A stretch of 64,000 bases of DNA from Micromonospora chaiyaphumensis (GCF_900091435.1 NZ_FMCS01000001.1:619512-683511); one strand, 5' to 3'; shown: positions 25,447-34,707, numbered from the stretch's first letter. The notes: generated by a model from the letters alone, not told the origin. Numbers and translations: made by a program.

Positions 25447-26826
25447 TCAGACGTTCGCCACCAGCAGGGCGGGCTGCTCGACGCAGTCCGCCACGTGCCG
25501 CAGGAAGCCGCCGGCGACCCCGCCGTCACAGACCCGGTGGTCGAACGTGAGGCTGAGCTGGGTCACCTTGCGCACGGCGAGCTGACCGTCGACCACCCAC
25601 GGCTTGTCCACGATCCGGCCGACGCCGAGCAGGGCCGCCTCCGGGTGGTTGATGATCGGGGTGGACCCGTCCACCCCGAACACCCCGTAGTTGTTCAGCG
25701 TGAAGGTGCCGCCGGTCAGTCGCGCCGGGGGCAGGGCGCCGGCCCGGGCGGCCGCCGTGGTCTCGGCCAGGGCGGCCGCCAGCTCGCGGGTGGTCAGCCG
25801 CTGGGCGTCGCGCAGCACCGGGACCATCAGGCCCCGGTCGGTCTGCGCCGCGATGCCCAGGTGCACCCCGGCCGACTGGACGATCCGCTGCCCCTCGGTG
25901 TCGACGTGGGCGTTGAGCTGCGGATATCGCCGCAGGCCGCTGAGGCAGATCCGGGCCAGCAGGGCCAGGATGCTGACCGGCGCCTCCGGGGTGGCGGCGT
26001 TGATCGCGGCCCGGGTCGCCAGCAGCCCGGTGGCGTCCACGTCCACCCAGATGGTCACCTCGGGGATCTCCCGCCGGCTGCGGGAGAGCTTGTCGGCGAT
26101 GACCTTGCGGATGCCGGTCAGCGGGATGACCACGTCGCCGTCCGCGGCGGGGGCCAGCCCCACGTGCGCGGCCGGCGCGTCCGGCACCGCGACGGGCCGG
26201 GCGGCCAGCGCGGCCTCCACGTCGGCCCGGCGGATGACTCCGCCCGGTCCGGTGCCGCGCAGCGTCGCCAACTCGACGCCGCTCTCCTTCGCCAGCCGGC
26301 GCACGATCGGCGAGATGACCAGCGGAGCCGCGCCGGCGGTGGCGCCGGACACGGCCGGAGCCGCCCCGGGGCGTGCCGGCGCGCGGTCCGCTCCGGCGGC
26401 GGCCGACACGGCCGTCGGCTCCGGCTCCGGGGCCAGGGCCAGCCGGGGGCGGCGGCGCCGGCGGCCGGAGCCGCCGTGGCCCGTGCCGTAGCCGATCAGG
26501 ACGTTGCCCGAGCCGGCCCGCTCCTCCTCGCGGTAGGTGGCGTGCGGGTCGTCGCCGCCGTCGCCGTCGAGCGGGGCGATCGTGATGAGCGGCTGGCCCA
26601 CCGGGCGGACCTCACCCGCCGCGCCGTGCAGGGCCACGACCCGGCCGGCGTACGGGCAGGGGACGTCGACCACGGCCTTGGCGGTCTCCACCTCGACGAC
26701 GGTCTGGTCCACGGTGACCACGTCGCCGACGGCGACCCGCCACTCGACGATCTCCGCCTCGCTGAGCCCCTCGCCCAGGTCGGGCAGGAGGAAGTCGCGG
26801 GTCCCGGTCGCGGTGCGTTCGCTCAT
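25447..26826 (-). CDS. bkdC: Branched-chain 2-oxoacid dehydrogenase E2 (dihydrolipoyl acyltransferase)
   Basis: A 459-residue E2. One lipoyl domain (about 10-85) carries the lipoylated Lys50 in ETAKAVVDV. A basic/Pro/Ala linker follows, then the subunit-binding domain (ISPIVRRLAKESGVELATLRGTGPGGVI, split by its turn). The C-terminal acyltransferase domain carries DHRVCDGG. It transfers the acyl group made by E1 to CoA. Last gene of the bkdABC operon; its ATG overlaps the bkdB stop by 4 bp. Confidence 0.95.
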   Translation of the reverse strand: MSERTATGTRDFLLPDLGEGLSEAEIVEWRVAVGDVVTVDQTVVEVETAKAVVDVPCPYAGRVVALHGAAGEVRPVGQPLITIAPLDGDGGDDPHATYREEERAGSGNVLIGYGTGHGGSGRRRRRPRLALAPEPEPTAVSAAAGADRAPARPGAAPAVSGATAGAAPLVISPIVRRLAKESGVELATLRGTGPGGVIRRADVEAALAARPVAVPDAPAAHVGLAPAADGDVVIPLTGIRKVIADKLSRSRREIPEVTIWVDVDATGLLATRAAINAATPEAPVSILALLARICLSGLRRYPQLNAHVDTEGQRIVQSAGVHLGIAAQTDRGLMVPVLRDAQRLTTRELAAALAETTAAARAGALPPARLTGGTFTLNNYGVFGVDGSTPIINHPEAALLGVGRIVDKPWVVDGQLAVRKVTQLSLTFDHRVCDGGVAGGFLRHVADCVEQPALLVANV

Positions 26827-27827
26827 GCCGCCACCCACCGCTCGTCGGGCTGGTCGTCCCACTGGAGCCGGGCCACGGCGTCCAGCACCCGGTCGACCGA
26901 GGGCAGGTGGGTGTGCTCCAGCATGGGCGCCGGGTAGGGGATGTCCAGCCCGGACACCCGCAGCACCGGGGCGTGCAGGGCGTGGAAGCAGCGCTCCTGC
27001 ACGCGGGCGGCGATCTCCGCGCCGACGCCGGCGAAGCCCTGCGCCTCCTGGATCACCACGCAGCGGCCGGTCTTCCGCACCGAGGCGGTGACGGTGGCGT
27101 CGTCGAACGGCACGATGGTGCGCACGTCGACCACCTCCAGGTCCCAGCCCTCCTCGCGGGCGGCCTCGGCGGCCTCCAGCGCGACCGGCACCGCCGGGCC
27201 GTACGCGACAAGGGTGGCGTCGGTGCCGGCGCGGCGCACCACGGCCTTGCCGAACGGCGCGGTCCGGGCGGGCAGCTCCGCCTCGCCACTTCCGAAGTAG
27301 AGCTTCTTCGGCTCCATGAACACGACCGGGTCCGGGTCGTCGATGGCCTCACGCAACAGCGAGTACGCGTCCTCGACGGTGGCCGGCGTGACCACCTTCA
27401 GGCCCGGGGTGTGCGCGTAGTACGCCTCGGACGAGTCGCAGTGGTGCTCCACGCCGCCGATGCCGCCCGCGTACGGCACGCGGATGACGATCGGCACGCT
27501 GAGCGCGCCCCGGGTGCGGTTGCGCAGCTTCGCCACGTGCGAGGCGATCTGCTCGAACGCCGGGTACGCGAACGCGTCGAACTGCATCTCGACCACCGGG
27601 CGCAGCCCGGACATGGCCAGGCCGACGGCGAAGCCGACGATGCCGGCCTCGGCGAGCGGGGTGTCGAAGCAGCGCTTGTCGCCGAACCGGGCCTGGAGCC
27701 CGTCGGTGATCCGGAAGACGCCGCCGAGCTGCCCGACGTCCTCACCGAAGACGACCACCCGCTCGTCGTCGAGCATCGCGTCGGCGAGCGCGGCGTTGAG
27801 CGCCTTCGCCATGGTCATGGTGGCCAT
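26823..27827 (-). CDS. bkdB: Branched-chain 2-oxoacid dehydrogenase E1 beta subunit
   Basis: A 334-residue E1 beta: MAKALNAALADAML, VFGEDVGQLGGVFRITDGL, DTPLAEAGIVGFAVGLAMSGLRPVVEMQF, and a C-terminal domain ending LDIPYPAPMLEHTHLPSVD. It pairs with E1 alpha to decarboxylate branched-chain 2-oxoacids with thiamine diphosphate. The start at 27827 shares ATGA with the bkdA stop. In actinomycetes these enzymes supply branched starter units for fatty acids and polyketides. Confidence 0.95.
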   Translation of the reverse strand: MATMTMAKALNAALADAMLDDERVVVFGEDVGQLGGVFRITDGLQARFGDKRCFDTPLAEAGIVGFAVGLAMSGLRPVVEMQFDAFAYPAFEQIASHVAKLRNRTRGALSVPIVIRVPYAGGIGGVEHHCDSSEAYYAHTPGLKVVTPATVEDAYSLLREAIDDPDPVVFMEPKKLYFGSGEAELPARTAPFGKAVVRRAGTDATLVAYGPAVPVALEAAEAAREEGWDLEVVDVRTIVPFDDATVTASVRKTGRCVVIQEAQGFAGVGAEIAARVQERCFHALHAPVLRVSGLDIPYPAPMLEHTHLPSVDRVLDAVARLQWDDQPDERWVAA

Positions 27828-28999
27828 CAGGCGTCCCCTTCCTCGTCGCGGGCGGCAGCCAGCTCGGCCCGGACCTGCTCGCGCTGCTCGACCAGTTGCG
27901 GGGTCGGCTGGGCGTAGACGTGGTCGAAGAGGCTGAGGGGGTCCACCTCGGGCTGGGCGTTCATCCGGTCGCGCAGCGCGGCGGCGTACGCCTCGGCCTC
28001 CTCGGCGATCGCGGCAACGGCGGCGTCGTCCAGTTCGCCCCGATCGCGCAGGTACGCCTCCAGCCGGGCGATCGGGTCGCGGTCCCGCCACGCCTCGACC
28101 TCCTCGGCGTCCCGGTAGCGGGTCTGGTCGTCGGCGTTGGTGTGCGGCTCCATCCGGTAGGTGTGCGCCTCGACGAGGTACGGCCCCTTGCCGGCGCGGG
28201 CGTGCGCGACCGCGCGCTGGAGCACCGCGAGCACGGCCACCGGGTCGTTGCCGTCGACCTGCTCGCTGGGCACGCCGTAGCCGACGCCCTTGTAGGCCAG
28301 GCTCGGCGCGGCGGTCTGCCGGGACAGCGGCACGCTGATCGCGTACTTGTTGTTCTGCACGAAGTAGACGACCGGGGCCTTGAACACGGCGGCGAAGTTG
28401 ACGCCCTCGTGGAAGTCACCCTCGCTGGTGGCGCCGTCGCCGATGAAGGCCAGCGCCACGGTGTCCCGCCCCTGGTAGGACTCGCCGTAGGCGAGCCCGG
28501 CGGCGTGCACGCACTGGGTGGCGAGCGGGGTGCACTGCGGCGCGGTGTGCACGGCGGCCGGGTCGTAGCCGCAGTGCCAGTCGCCGCGGAGCAGGGTGAG
28601 CACCTCGACCGGGTCGATGCCGCGGGCGGTCAGGGCCATCGACTCCCGGTAGGTGGGGAAGACCCAGTCGGTGTCGCGCAGCGCCAGCACCCCGCCGACC
28701 TGGCAGGCCTCCTGGCCCCGCGAGGACGGGTAGACGGCGAGCCGGCCCTGCTTGGTCAGCGCGGTGGCCTGCACGTCGAAGCGGCGGCCGACGACCATCC
28801 GGCGGTACATCTCGCGCAGCGCCTCGACCGGCGGCTCCGGGTAGTCGTCCCGGGCCGGCAGCGGGGTGCCGTCCGGGTTCAGCAGTCGGACCGGCTCACG
28901 CTCGGGCAGCAGGCCGGCCGACGGGTCGGGGGCGGCCGGGGTGGCCGGCCGGCGGGTGCGCGGGGATGCCCTGCGGACCGCCTGGGGTGTGGTCGTCAC
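27827..28999 (-). CDS. bkdA: Branched-chain 2-oxoacid dehydrogenase E1 alpha subunit
   Basis: A 390-residue E1 alpha. The thiamine-diphosphate motif is IGDGATSEGDFHEGVNFAAVF...QNNKYA. The phosphorylation-loop region reads YRMEPHTNADDQTRYRD. It has the long N-terminal segment of the branched-chain type. The start is GTG 28999, with AGGAGG 8 nt upstream; the open frame further upstream is not coding. It is divergent from bkdR with a shared dyad between. Confidence 0.95.
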   Translation of the reverse strand: MTTTPQAVRRASPRTRRPATPAAPDPSAGLLPEREPVRLLNPDGTPLPARDDYPEPPVEALREMYRRMVVGRRFDVQATALTKQGRLAVYPSSRGQEACQVGGVLALRDTDWVFPTYRESMALTARGIDPVEVLTLLRGDWHCGYDPAAVHTAPQCTPLATQCVHAAGLAYGESYQGRDTVALAFIGDGATSEGDFHEGVNFAAVFKAPVVYFVQNNKYAISVPLSRQTAAPSLAYKGVGYGVPSEQVDGNDPVAVLAVLQRAVAHARAGKGPYLVEAHTYRMEPHTNADDQTRYRDAEEVEAWRDRDPIARLEAYLRDRGELDDAAVAAIAEEAEAYAAALRDRMNAQPEVDPLSLFDHVYAQPTPQLVEQREQVRAELAAARDEEGDA

Positions 29000-29043
29000 G
29001 GCGGGGACCTCCTGGACGTGTGGTGGCCCTATGCTTCCGCTGT

Positions 29044-29065
29044 CGGATGATTGACTCAACATCCG
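29044..29065. promoter_or_regulatory. Lrp-type operator candidate between bkdA and bkdR
   Basis: CGGATG (29044-29049) and CATCCG (29060-29065) pair perfectly, with an inner TTGA / TCAA pair (29051-29054 and 29056-29059). It lies 45 bp from the bkdA start and 40 bp from the bkdR start, a position that could control both. Confidence 0.55.
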
Positions 29066-29104
29066 GGATGAACGCGGGACGAATGGCACGAGAGGGCGGG
29101 CTTC

Positions 29105-29611
29105 ATGAGCCAGGAGACCGGAACCGCACCGGGCACGGCGGGCGGAACGGGACGTTCGGCCGGGCCGCTCGACGAGGTGGACCGGCGGATCCTGCGCGAA
29201 CTGACCGGGGACGCCCGGCTCTCCATCCGTACGCTGGCCGAACGGGTGCACGTCTCGCGCACCAACGCGTACGCGCGGGTGGAGCGGCTGCTGCGCGACG
29301 GGGTGATCACCGGGTTCCGGGCCCAGGTGGCGCCGGAGCCGGCCGGGCTGGGCACGTCGGCGTACATCGCGCTCACCATCGAGCAGAACACCTGGCGCGA
29401 GGTCTCCGCCGAGCTGGCCACGGTGCGCTACATCGAGCACGCGGCGCTGCTCAGCGGCGAGCACGACGTGCTGGCCCTGGTGCGGGCGCCGGACAACGCC
29501 ACCCTGCGGGACGTGGTGCTGGACCGGGTGCAGAGCATCGCCGGCGTGCTGTCGACCCGGACCTGGCTGGTCTTCGAGGAGTTCGACGGGACGCTGAGCC
29601 CCTGGCAGTGA
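29105..29611 (+). CDS. bkdR: Lrp/AsnC-family regulator (BkdR-like)
   Basis: A 168-residue regulator. An AsnC-type helix-turn-helix (LDEVDRRILRELTGDARLSIRTLAERVHVSRTNAYARVERL, about 22-62) is followed by a RAM effector domain (about 88-165). Its divergence from bkdABC matches BkdR of other bacteria, which responds to branched-chain amino or keto acids. The ATG is 105 bp from the bkdA start. Confidence 0.9.
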   Translation: MSQETGTAPGTAGGTGRSAGPLDEVDRRILRELTGDARLSIRTLAERVHVSRTNAYARVERLLRDGVITGFRAQVAPEPAGLGTSAYIALTIEQNTWREVSAELATVRYIEHAALLSGEHDVLALVRAPDNATLRDVVLDRVQSIAGVLSTRTWLVFEEFDGTLSPWQ

Positions 29612-29616
29612 CGGCC

Positions 29617-30591
29617 CTACCGCTCCGGCGGGGCCTCCAGGCCCTCCCGGTCGGCCAGCTCCAGCAGCGGCTCCAGGGAGAACCGGCGCTCGTCCAGGCC
29701 GGCGTGCGGGTCGCCCCGCTCGGCGAACCGGGCCGGCATGCTCACCACGTCGAAGTCCTCCGGTCGCGCGTCGTCCAGCTCCGCCCAGGACAGCGGCGCG
29801 GAGACCAGCGCCCGCGGGGTGGGCCGGATCGAGTACGCCGAGGTTACCGTGTGGTCGCGGGCCATCTGGTTGTAGTCGACGAAGACCGGCCGGTCCCGCT
29901 GCTCCCGCCACCAGGTGGTGGTGACCAGGTCGGGCAGCCGGCGCTCCATCTCCTTGCCCAGCGCCAGCACCGCACGCCGGCACTCGCCGAAGCTCCACCG
30001 CGGCTCGATCGACAGGTAGACGTGGATGCCCCGGCCGCCGGTGGTCTTCGGGTAGCCGACCAGGCCCAGCTCGTCGAGGAACGCGCGCACCTCGTGGGCG
30101 ACCGGCACCACCTGCGCGAAGTCCACCCCGGGCATCGGGTCGAGGTCGATGCGGAGCTGGTCGGGGCGCTCCACGTCAGCCGCCGACACCGGCCAGGGGT
30201 GGAACCGCAGCGTGCCCAGGTTGGCCGCCCAGATCACCACGGCCAGCTCGCTCGGGGCCACCTCGTCGGCGGTGCGGCCGCTGGGGAACGTGATGTGCGC
30301 GGTGCGCACCCAGTCGGGCGCGCCCGCCGGCAACCGCTTCTGGTAGAACGCGTCGCCCTTGTTGGTCTGCCGGGTGGCGATCGTGGCACCCTCGAACACG
30401 CCGCGCGGCCAGCGCTCCAGCATGGTCGGTCGGTCGCGCAGCGCGCGCAGGATGCCGTCGCCGACGGCCAGGAAGTAGTGGACCACGTCCAGCTTGGTCA
30501 GCCCGCGTTCCGGAAAGTAGGGCTTGTCCGGGCTGGAGACGCGGACGACCCGCTCTCCCACCCGGATCTCCTCGGCCGCCGTGGTCGCCAC
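29617..30591 (-). CDS. LigD-type polymerase (primase-polymerase) domain protein
   Basis: A 324-residue stand-alone polymerase domain of the end-joining LigD family. Catalytic acidic residues are Asp149 and Asp151 in RIDLDPMPG; the conserved TTGGRGIHVYL and VFVDYNQMARDHT regions are present. It adds ribonucleotides or dNTPs at broken DNA ends together with Ku and a ligase. No Ku or ligase gene is in the window. The family call is firm. Confidence 0.93.
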   Translation of the reverse strand: MATTAAEEIRVGERVVRVSSPDKPYFPERGLTKLDVVHYFLAVGDGILRALRDRPTMLERWPRGVFEGATIATRQTNKGDAFYQKRLPAGAPDWVRTAHITFPSGRTADEVAPSELAVVIWAANLGTLRFHPWPVSAADVERPDQLRIDLDPMPGVDFAQVVPVAHEVRAFLDELGLVGYPKTTGGRGIHVYLSIEPRWSFGECRRAVLALGKEMERRLPDLVTTTWWREQRDRPVFVDYNQMARDHTVTSAYSIRPTPRALVSAPLSWAELDDARPEDFDVVSMPARFAERGDPHAGLDERRFSLEPLLELADREGLEAPPER

Positions 30592-30635
30592 GCCTCACAC
30601 CGTACGACGCGGACGGTCCCGGCGCGGGGATCTCG

Positions 30636-30965
30636 TCACGTGATCAGCAGGACCCCGACGATGATCAGCGGCACCGAGACGAACAGGAAGATGCCCACGC
30701 CGGTGAGCACCCGGCCCCCGCCGCCGTCCTCCCGCTCCGGAGCCAGGCCGAAGGCGGACCGGGCCGGCAGCATGCCGATGCGGCTCAGCGTGAGGTCACC
30801 GGTCATCCCGATCACCGCGCCGACCAGCATGAACGCCACGCCCAGGCGGTGGACGAAGTCGCCGCCGCTGACCCCCACCCAGATGCCCACCGCGATCCCG
30901 ATCGTCACCACCGCGATCAGGAAGAGCACCAGGGCTTCTCGCAGACCCCTGATGACCGTCGCCAT
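30636..30965 (-). CDS. Small membrane protein of unknown function
   Basis: A 109-residue protein with three hydrophobic helices (about 8-30, 38-57 and 85-108) and a charged loop (PEREDGGGG). I do not recognise it. The start is ATG 30965; the open frame further upstream is non-coding in character. It lies upstream of the LigD-type gene on the same strand, 44 bp away. Confidence 0.65.
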   Translation of the reverse strand: MATVIRGLREALVLFLIAVVTIGIAVGIWVGVSGGDFVHRLGVAFMLVGAVIGMTGDLTLSRIGMLPARSAFGLAPEREDGGGGRVLTGVGIFLFVSVPLIIVGVLLIT

Positions 30966-31114
30966 GCGTCGCCTCCCCGGGACCGGGCCCGTCCCGGTAC
31001 GCCGGACATTGTGCCCGGTCGATACCACCCGCGCCGCCCCGCCGGGGCACGTGTCGGACTCCGGACAGGCTCGTGGCCGGGCGGGCGCACCCACCCGGCC
31101 ACCGGCGCGTGCGG

Positions 31115-31354
31115 TCAGCCGTTTTCCTTCTGGAGCCGGTCGGCGAGCATCTTCTTGCCCTGATCGCCGGCCTTGCGGTTGTTCTCCTGGATCTTGCGGA
31201 ACCAGGTGGCGAGCTCGGTGTCGCCCCGGTCCTCGGCGTCGGCGATGTACGTCTCCATCTGCCAGACGTGCTGGAGTGACATCTGCACGGCGTGGATCAG
31301 GTCGTAATTCTTGTCCTTGACCGGGCTCATCGGCTCCTTGACCATCGTCGCCAC
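31115..31354 (-). CDS. Small helical protein of unknown function
   Basis: A 79-residue, strongly charged, mainly helical protein (NYDLIHAVQMSLQHVWQME...TWFRKIQENNRKAGDQGKKMLADRL). The GTG at 31354 has GGGGAGG with 6-nt spacing, better than the ATG at 31345. Composition and Shine-Dalgarno support a real gene. No domain recognised. Confidence 0.7.
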   Translation of the reverse strand: MATMVKEPMSPVKDKNYDLIHAVQMSLQHVWQMETYIADAEDRGDTELATWFRKIQENNRKAGDQGKKMLADRLQKENG

Positions 31355-31487
31355 GGCACACCTCCCCTGGGTCGGCCTCGTCGCCCTCCCTAGCCGACCG
31401 CGCTTACCCACCCGGCCGTCGTTCACGCCCCGCGGGTGCGCCGGCCGGCACGGTTACCCACCGGACCGCCCGGGTACCGGAGGCCGC

Positions 31488-32219
31488 ATGGCGGAACTGG
31501 CAGCCCTCTGGATCGTCCGGCACGGCGAGAGCACGGCGAACGTCGCGGCCACGGCGGCCGAGACGTCCGGCGCCGAGCTGATCGAGCTGACCCACCGGGA
31601 CGCGGACGTGCCGCTGTCGCCCACCGGCGAGGAGCAGGCCCGGGCGACCGGCCGCTGGCTGGCCGGGCTGCCCGAGGCGCGGCGGCCGGACGTGGCGGTG
31701 GTGTCGCCGTACCTGCGGGCGGTGCGCACGGCCGAGCTGGCCCTGGCGGACACCGGGGTGCCGGCCAGCCGGGACGAACGGCTGCGCGACCGCGAGCTGG
31801 GCATCCTCGACGGGTTGACCGGTCACGGCGTCGCGCGGCGGTACCCCGGCGAGGCGGCGCGCCGGGCCCGGCTCGGCAAGTTCTACTACCGCCCGCCCGG
31901 CGGTGAGTCCTGGACCGACGTGGCGCTGCGGCTGCGCGCCCTCCTCGGTGACCTGCGCCGGGACCACGCCGGCGGCCGGGTGCTGCTGTTCGGCCACGAC
32001 GCGCTCGTGTTCCTGCTGCGCTACCTCGTGGAGGGGCTCACCGAGGCCGAGCTCATGGCGCTGACCCGGGAGCACGTCATCGCCAACTGCTCGGTCACCG
32101 GCTGGTCGGCCGACGCCACCGGCCGGCTGATCCCGGAGGTGTTCAACGACGTCGCCCACCTGCACCGGCAGGGAGCGCGACCCACCAGGGAGGACGAGGT
32201 CCATGCCGAGCCGGTCTGA
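31488..32219 (+). CDS. Histidine phosphatase family protein (phosphoglycerate-mutase-like)
   Basis: A 243-residue phosphatase. The catalytic RHG motif is at residues 10-14 (VRHGEST), with the second histidine in LLFGHDALV and an acidic partner in LRDRELGILDG. The YYRPPGGESWTDVALRLRALL segment is typical of broad-specificity members. The start at ATG 31488 has GGAGG 5 nt upstream. Its last 17 bp overlap the next gene, so the two are co-translated. Confidence 0.9.
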   Translation: MAELAALWIVRHGESTANVAATAAETSGAELIELTHRDADVPLSPTGEEQARATGRWLAGLPEARRPDVAVVSPYLRAVRTAELALADTGVPASRDERLRDRELGILDGLTGHGVARRYPGEAARRARLGKFYYRPPGGESWTDVALRLRALLGDLRRDHAGGRVLLFGHDALVFLLRYLVEGLTEAELMALTREHVIANCSVTGWSADATGRLIPEVFNDVAHLHRQGARPTREDEVHAEPV

Positions 32220-33066
32220 CGTCATCACCCCCGCGCTGCTGCGGGACTGGGCGCTGCCGGTGCCGACCGGCGGCAAGGAGGCCCGCGGCACCGTGCTGGT
32301 GGTCGGCGGCTCCCGGTTCACCCCCGGCGCGGTGCTGCTCGCCGGGGTGGCCGCGCTGCGGGCCGGCGCCGGCGTGCTCCAACTGGCCGCCGCCGAGTCC
32401 ACCGCCGCCGCGCTGAGCATCCAGGTGCCCGAGGCGCTGGTGGTCGGCCTGCCCGAGACCGCCGACGGCGCGGTCCGGGGCGACCCGGGCGACCTGCTCG
32501 GCGGCCTGGTCGGCGAGGCGGACGTGGTGGCGGTCGGCCCCGGCCTCAAGGACATCGACAGCACCCGGGCGCTGCTGCACGCCGTGCTCGACGCGGCCGG
32601 CCCGGAGACCGCGCTGGTGCTCGACGCGTACGCCCTCGGCGCGCTCAGCCACGAGCCGGACCTGCTGGTCGGCTCGGGCCGCAAGGTGGTGCTCACGCCG
32701 AACCTCACCGAGGCGCGGCACCTGCTCGGCCGGGAACCCGGCGACGACCTGGACGCCGAGGCGATCCACCTGGCCCGCCGGTACGACGCGGTGGTGTCCC
32801 TCTACGGCCACATCGCCACCCCGGACGGGCGGGCCTGGCGCGAGGAGAGCGGCGACGCCGGCCTGGGCACCTCGGGCAGTGGCGACGTCCGGGCCGGCCT
32901 GCTCGCGGGGCTGCTCTCCCGGGGCGCCGAGCCGGCGCAGGCCGCCTGCTGGGCCGCGTTCGCCCACGCGGTGAGCGGGCAACGCCTGGTCCCCCGCTAC
33001 GGCCGGATCGGCTTCCTGGCCCGTGAGCTGCTCGACGAGATTCCCTACACGGTGGCCACCGTCTGA
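32203..33066 (+). CDS. nnrD: ADP/ATP-dependent NAD(P)H-hydrate dehydratase
   Basis: A 287-residue ribokinase-like repair enzyme that converts hydrated NAD(P)H back to NAD(P)H. Motifs: [43 protein letters not shown], and GLGTSGSGDVRAGLLAGLLSRG near the nucleotide-binding end. The epimerase (YjeF N-terminal) half is absent, so this is the stand-alone form. Overlaps the upstream phosphatase gene by 17 bp. Confidence 0.92.
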   Translation: MPSRSDVITPALLRDWALPVPTGGKEARGTVLVVGGSRFTPGAVLLAGVAALRAGAGVLQLAAAESTAAALSIQVPEALVVGLPETADGAVRGDPGDLLGGLVGEADVVAVGPGLKDIDSTRALLHAVLDAAGPETALVLDAYALGALSHEPDLLVGSGRKVVLTPNLTEARHLLGREPGDDLDAEAIHLARRYDAVVSLYGHIATPDGRAWREESGDAGLGTSGSGDVRAGLLAGLLSRGAEPAQAACWAAFAHAVSGQRLVPRYGRIGFLARELLDEIPYTVATV

Positions 33067-33072
33067 CGGTCG

Positions 33073-33108
33073 TTGTTCATCCGTTCGGGTGTGTGTAACA
33101 CCACACCC
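33073..33108 (+). promoter_or_regulatory. Possible promoter and dyad before the subtilase gene
   Basis: TTGTTC (33073-33078), a 17-nt spacer and TAACAC (33096-33101) form a weak promoter. A dyad overlaps it: GGGTGTG (33087-33093) and CACACCC (33102-33108). It starts 7 bp after the nnrD stop. Confidence 0.35.
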
Positions 33109-33160
33109 CACTCCTACGCTGGTTGACCGAAGGCAAGCAACCTGCTCGTCTTCCGCCGGC

Positions 33161-33196
33161 CCGCTTCCCGCCAGGGAGCGGGTCCGATTAGATCGG
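33161..33196 (+). other. Hairpin-rich leader just upstream of the subtilase start
   Basis: Two adjacent stem-loops: CCGCTTCCC/GGGAGCGG (33161-33181, one bulge) and CCGAT/ATCGG (33184-33196, loop TAG). The second ends 16 nt before the GTG start, close enough to affect ribosome access. No known riboswitch matches. Confidence 0.35.
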
Positions 33197-33212
33197 CCCC
33201 CTGGGAGTCTGT

Positions 33213-34700
33213 GTGAAGAACCTCCGTCGCAAGACACTGGCCGCCGCGTCCGCCGCGACGCTCGGCGTCGGCCTCGCCCTCACCGGCGGGCTGGCACCGG
33301 CGGCGGCCGCCGGACCGGACACCTCGTACCTGGTCCTCGCCCCGCAGGGCGCCAACACCAGCAAGGCCGCCGCCCGCGTGGCGGCCGCCAAGGGCACCGT
33401 CGTGGCCTCCTACGACCAGATCGGCGTGCTCGTCGTCCGCTCGACCAACCCGGACTTCGCCACCCAGGTGGCGGGGGCGGGCGTCGAGTCGGTCGCGTCC
33501 ACCGCCGGCCTGGGCACCGCCCTCGACGAGGGCGAGACCGTGGAGGTCTCCGCGGCCGACGTCGCCGCCGCCACCGGCGACCCGACCAAGGAACCGCTCT
33601 ACGGCCAGCAGTGGGACATGAACATGATCCACGTGCCGCAGGCCCACGCGGTGAACAACGGCAGCGCGAACGTCGTCGTCGGCGTGCTGGACAGCGGCAT
33701 CTCCAGCAGCCACCCGGACCTGGCGACCCAGATCGCCAAGGACAAGAGCACGTCCTGCATCGGCGGTGTCACCGACACCACCGAGGCGGCGTGGAACCCG
33801 ACCACCAGCGACCACGGCACCCACGTGGCCGGTACCATCGCCGCCGCCGTCAACGGCGTCGGGGTGACCGGCATCGCGCCGGGCGCCAAGGTCGCCGCCG
33901 TCAAGGTGGTCAACGACGCCGGCTACATCTTCCCGGAGGCTGCGGTCTGCGGGTTCATCTGGGCCGCCGACCACGGGATGCAGCTGACCAACAACAGCTA
34001 CTACATCGACCCGTGGGAGCTGAACTGCAAGAACGACCCGCGCCAGCGTCCGGTGTGGCAGGCCGTGCAGCGGGCGATCCGCTACTCGCAGTCCAAGGGC
34101 GTGCTCAACGTGGCGTCCGCGGGCAACTCCAACTACGACCTGGCCCACAAGATCACCGACACCGGCAGCCCGAACAACGGGACGCCGGAGAACCGTGAGA
34201 ACCTCACCAACGCCTGCCTCGACCTGCCGGCCGAGGCGCCGGGCGTGGTGACCGTCGCTGCGGTGGGCCCGACCGGGGCGAAGAGCTACTACTCGTCCTA
34301 CGGCCAGGGTGTCATCGACGTGACGGCGCCGGGTGGCGACACCCGGTACCGGACCCAGGGTGCGCGCTCGACCACCACCGACGCCATCCTGTCGACCACC
34401 TTCAACACCGCCACCCGCACCAACGGGTGGGGATACAAGCAGGGCACCTCGATGTCCGGCCCGCACGCCACCGGCGTCGCGGCCCTGGCGCTGTCGGCGC
34501 ACCCGGGGATGACCCCGGGCCAGCTGGCGTCGTTCCTGGAGCGCACGTCGGTGGCCCAGGCCTGCCCGGCGGGCGTCTACAACCCGGTGCCGCTGATCTC
34601 GGCGACCGACCCGCACCTGTACGACGCCACCTGCTCCGGCGGGGCCCGCAACGGGTTCTACGGCGCCGGCATGGTCGACGCGTACAACGTGGTGAAGTAA
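33213..34700 (+). CDS. Secreted S8 (subtilisin-family) serine protease
   Basis: A 495-residue exported protease. Residues 1-33 form a signal peptide ending in AAA; residues about 36-125 are a prodomain. The catalytic triad is Asp160 (VLDSGIS), His201 (DHGTHVAG) and Ser413 (GTSMSGPHATG), with the oxyanion Asn in LTNNSYY. The protein ends soon after the catalytic domain, so there is no C-terminal binding module. GTG start at 33213 with GGGAG upstream. It is followed by a strong composite terminator. Confidence 0.95.
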   Translation: MKNLRRKTLAAASAATLGVGLALTGGLAPAAAAGPDTSYLVLAPQGANTSKAAARVAAAKGTVVASYDQIGVLVVRSTNPDFATQVAGAGVESVASTAGLGTALDEGETVEVSAADVAAATGDPTKEPLYGQQWDMNMIHVPQAHAVNNGSANVVVGVLDSGISSSHPDLATQIAKDKSTSCIGGVTDTTEAAWNPTTSDHGTHVAGTIAAAVNGVGVTGIAPGAKVAAVKVVNDAGYIFPEAAVCGFIWAADHGMQLTNNSYYIDPWELNCKNDPRQRPVWQAVQRAIRYSQSKGVLNVASAGNSNYDLAHKITDTGSPNNGTPENRENLTNACLDLPAEAPGVVTVAAVGPTGAKSYYSSYGQGVIDVTAPGGDTRYRTQGARSTTTDAILSTTFNTATRTNGWGYKQGTSMSGPHATGVAALALSAHPGMTPGQLASFLERTSVAQACPAGVYNPVPLISATDPHLYDATCSGGARNGFYGAGMVDAYNVVK

Positions 34701-34707
34701 GGACGGC

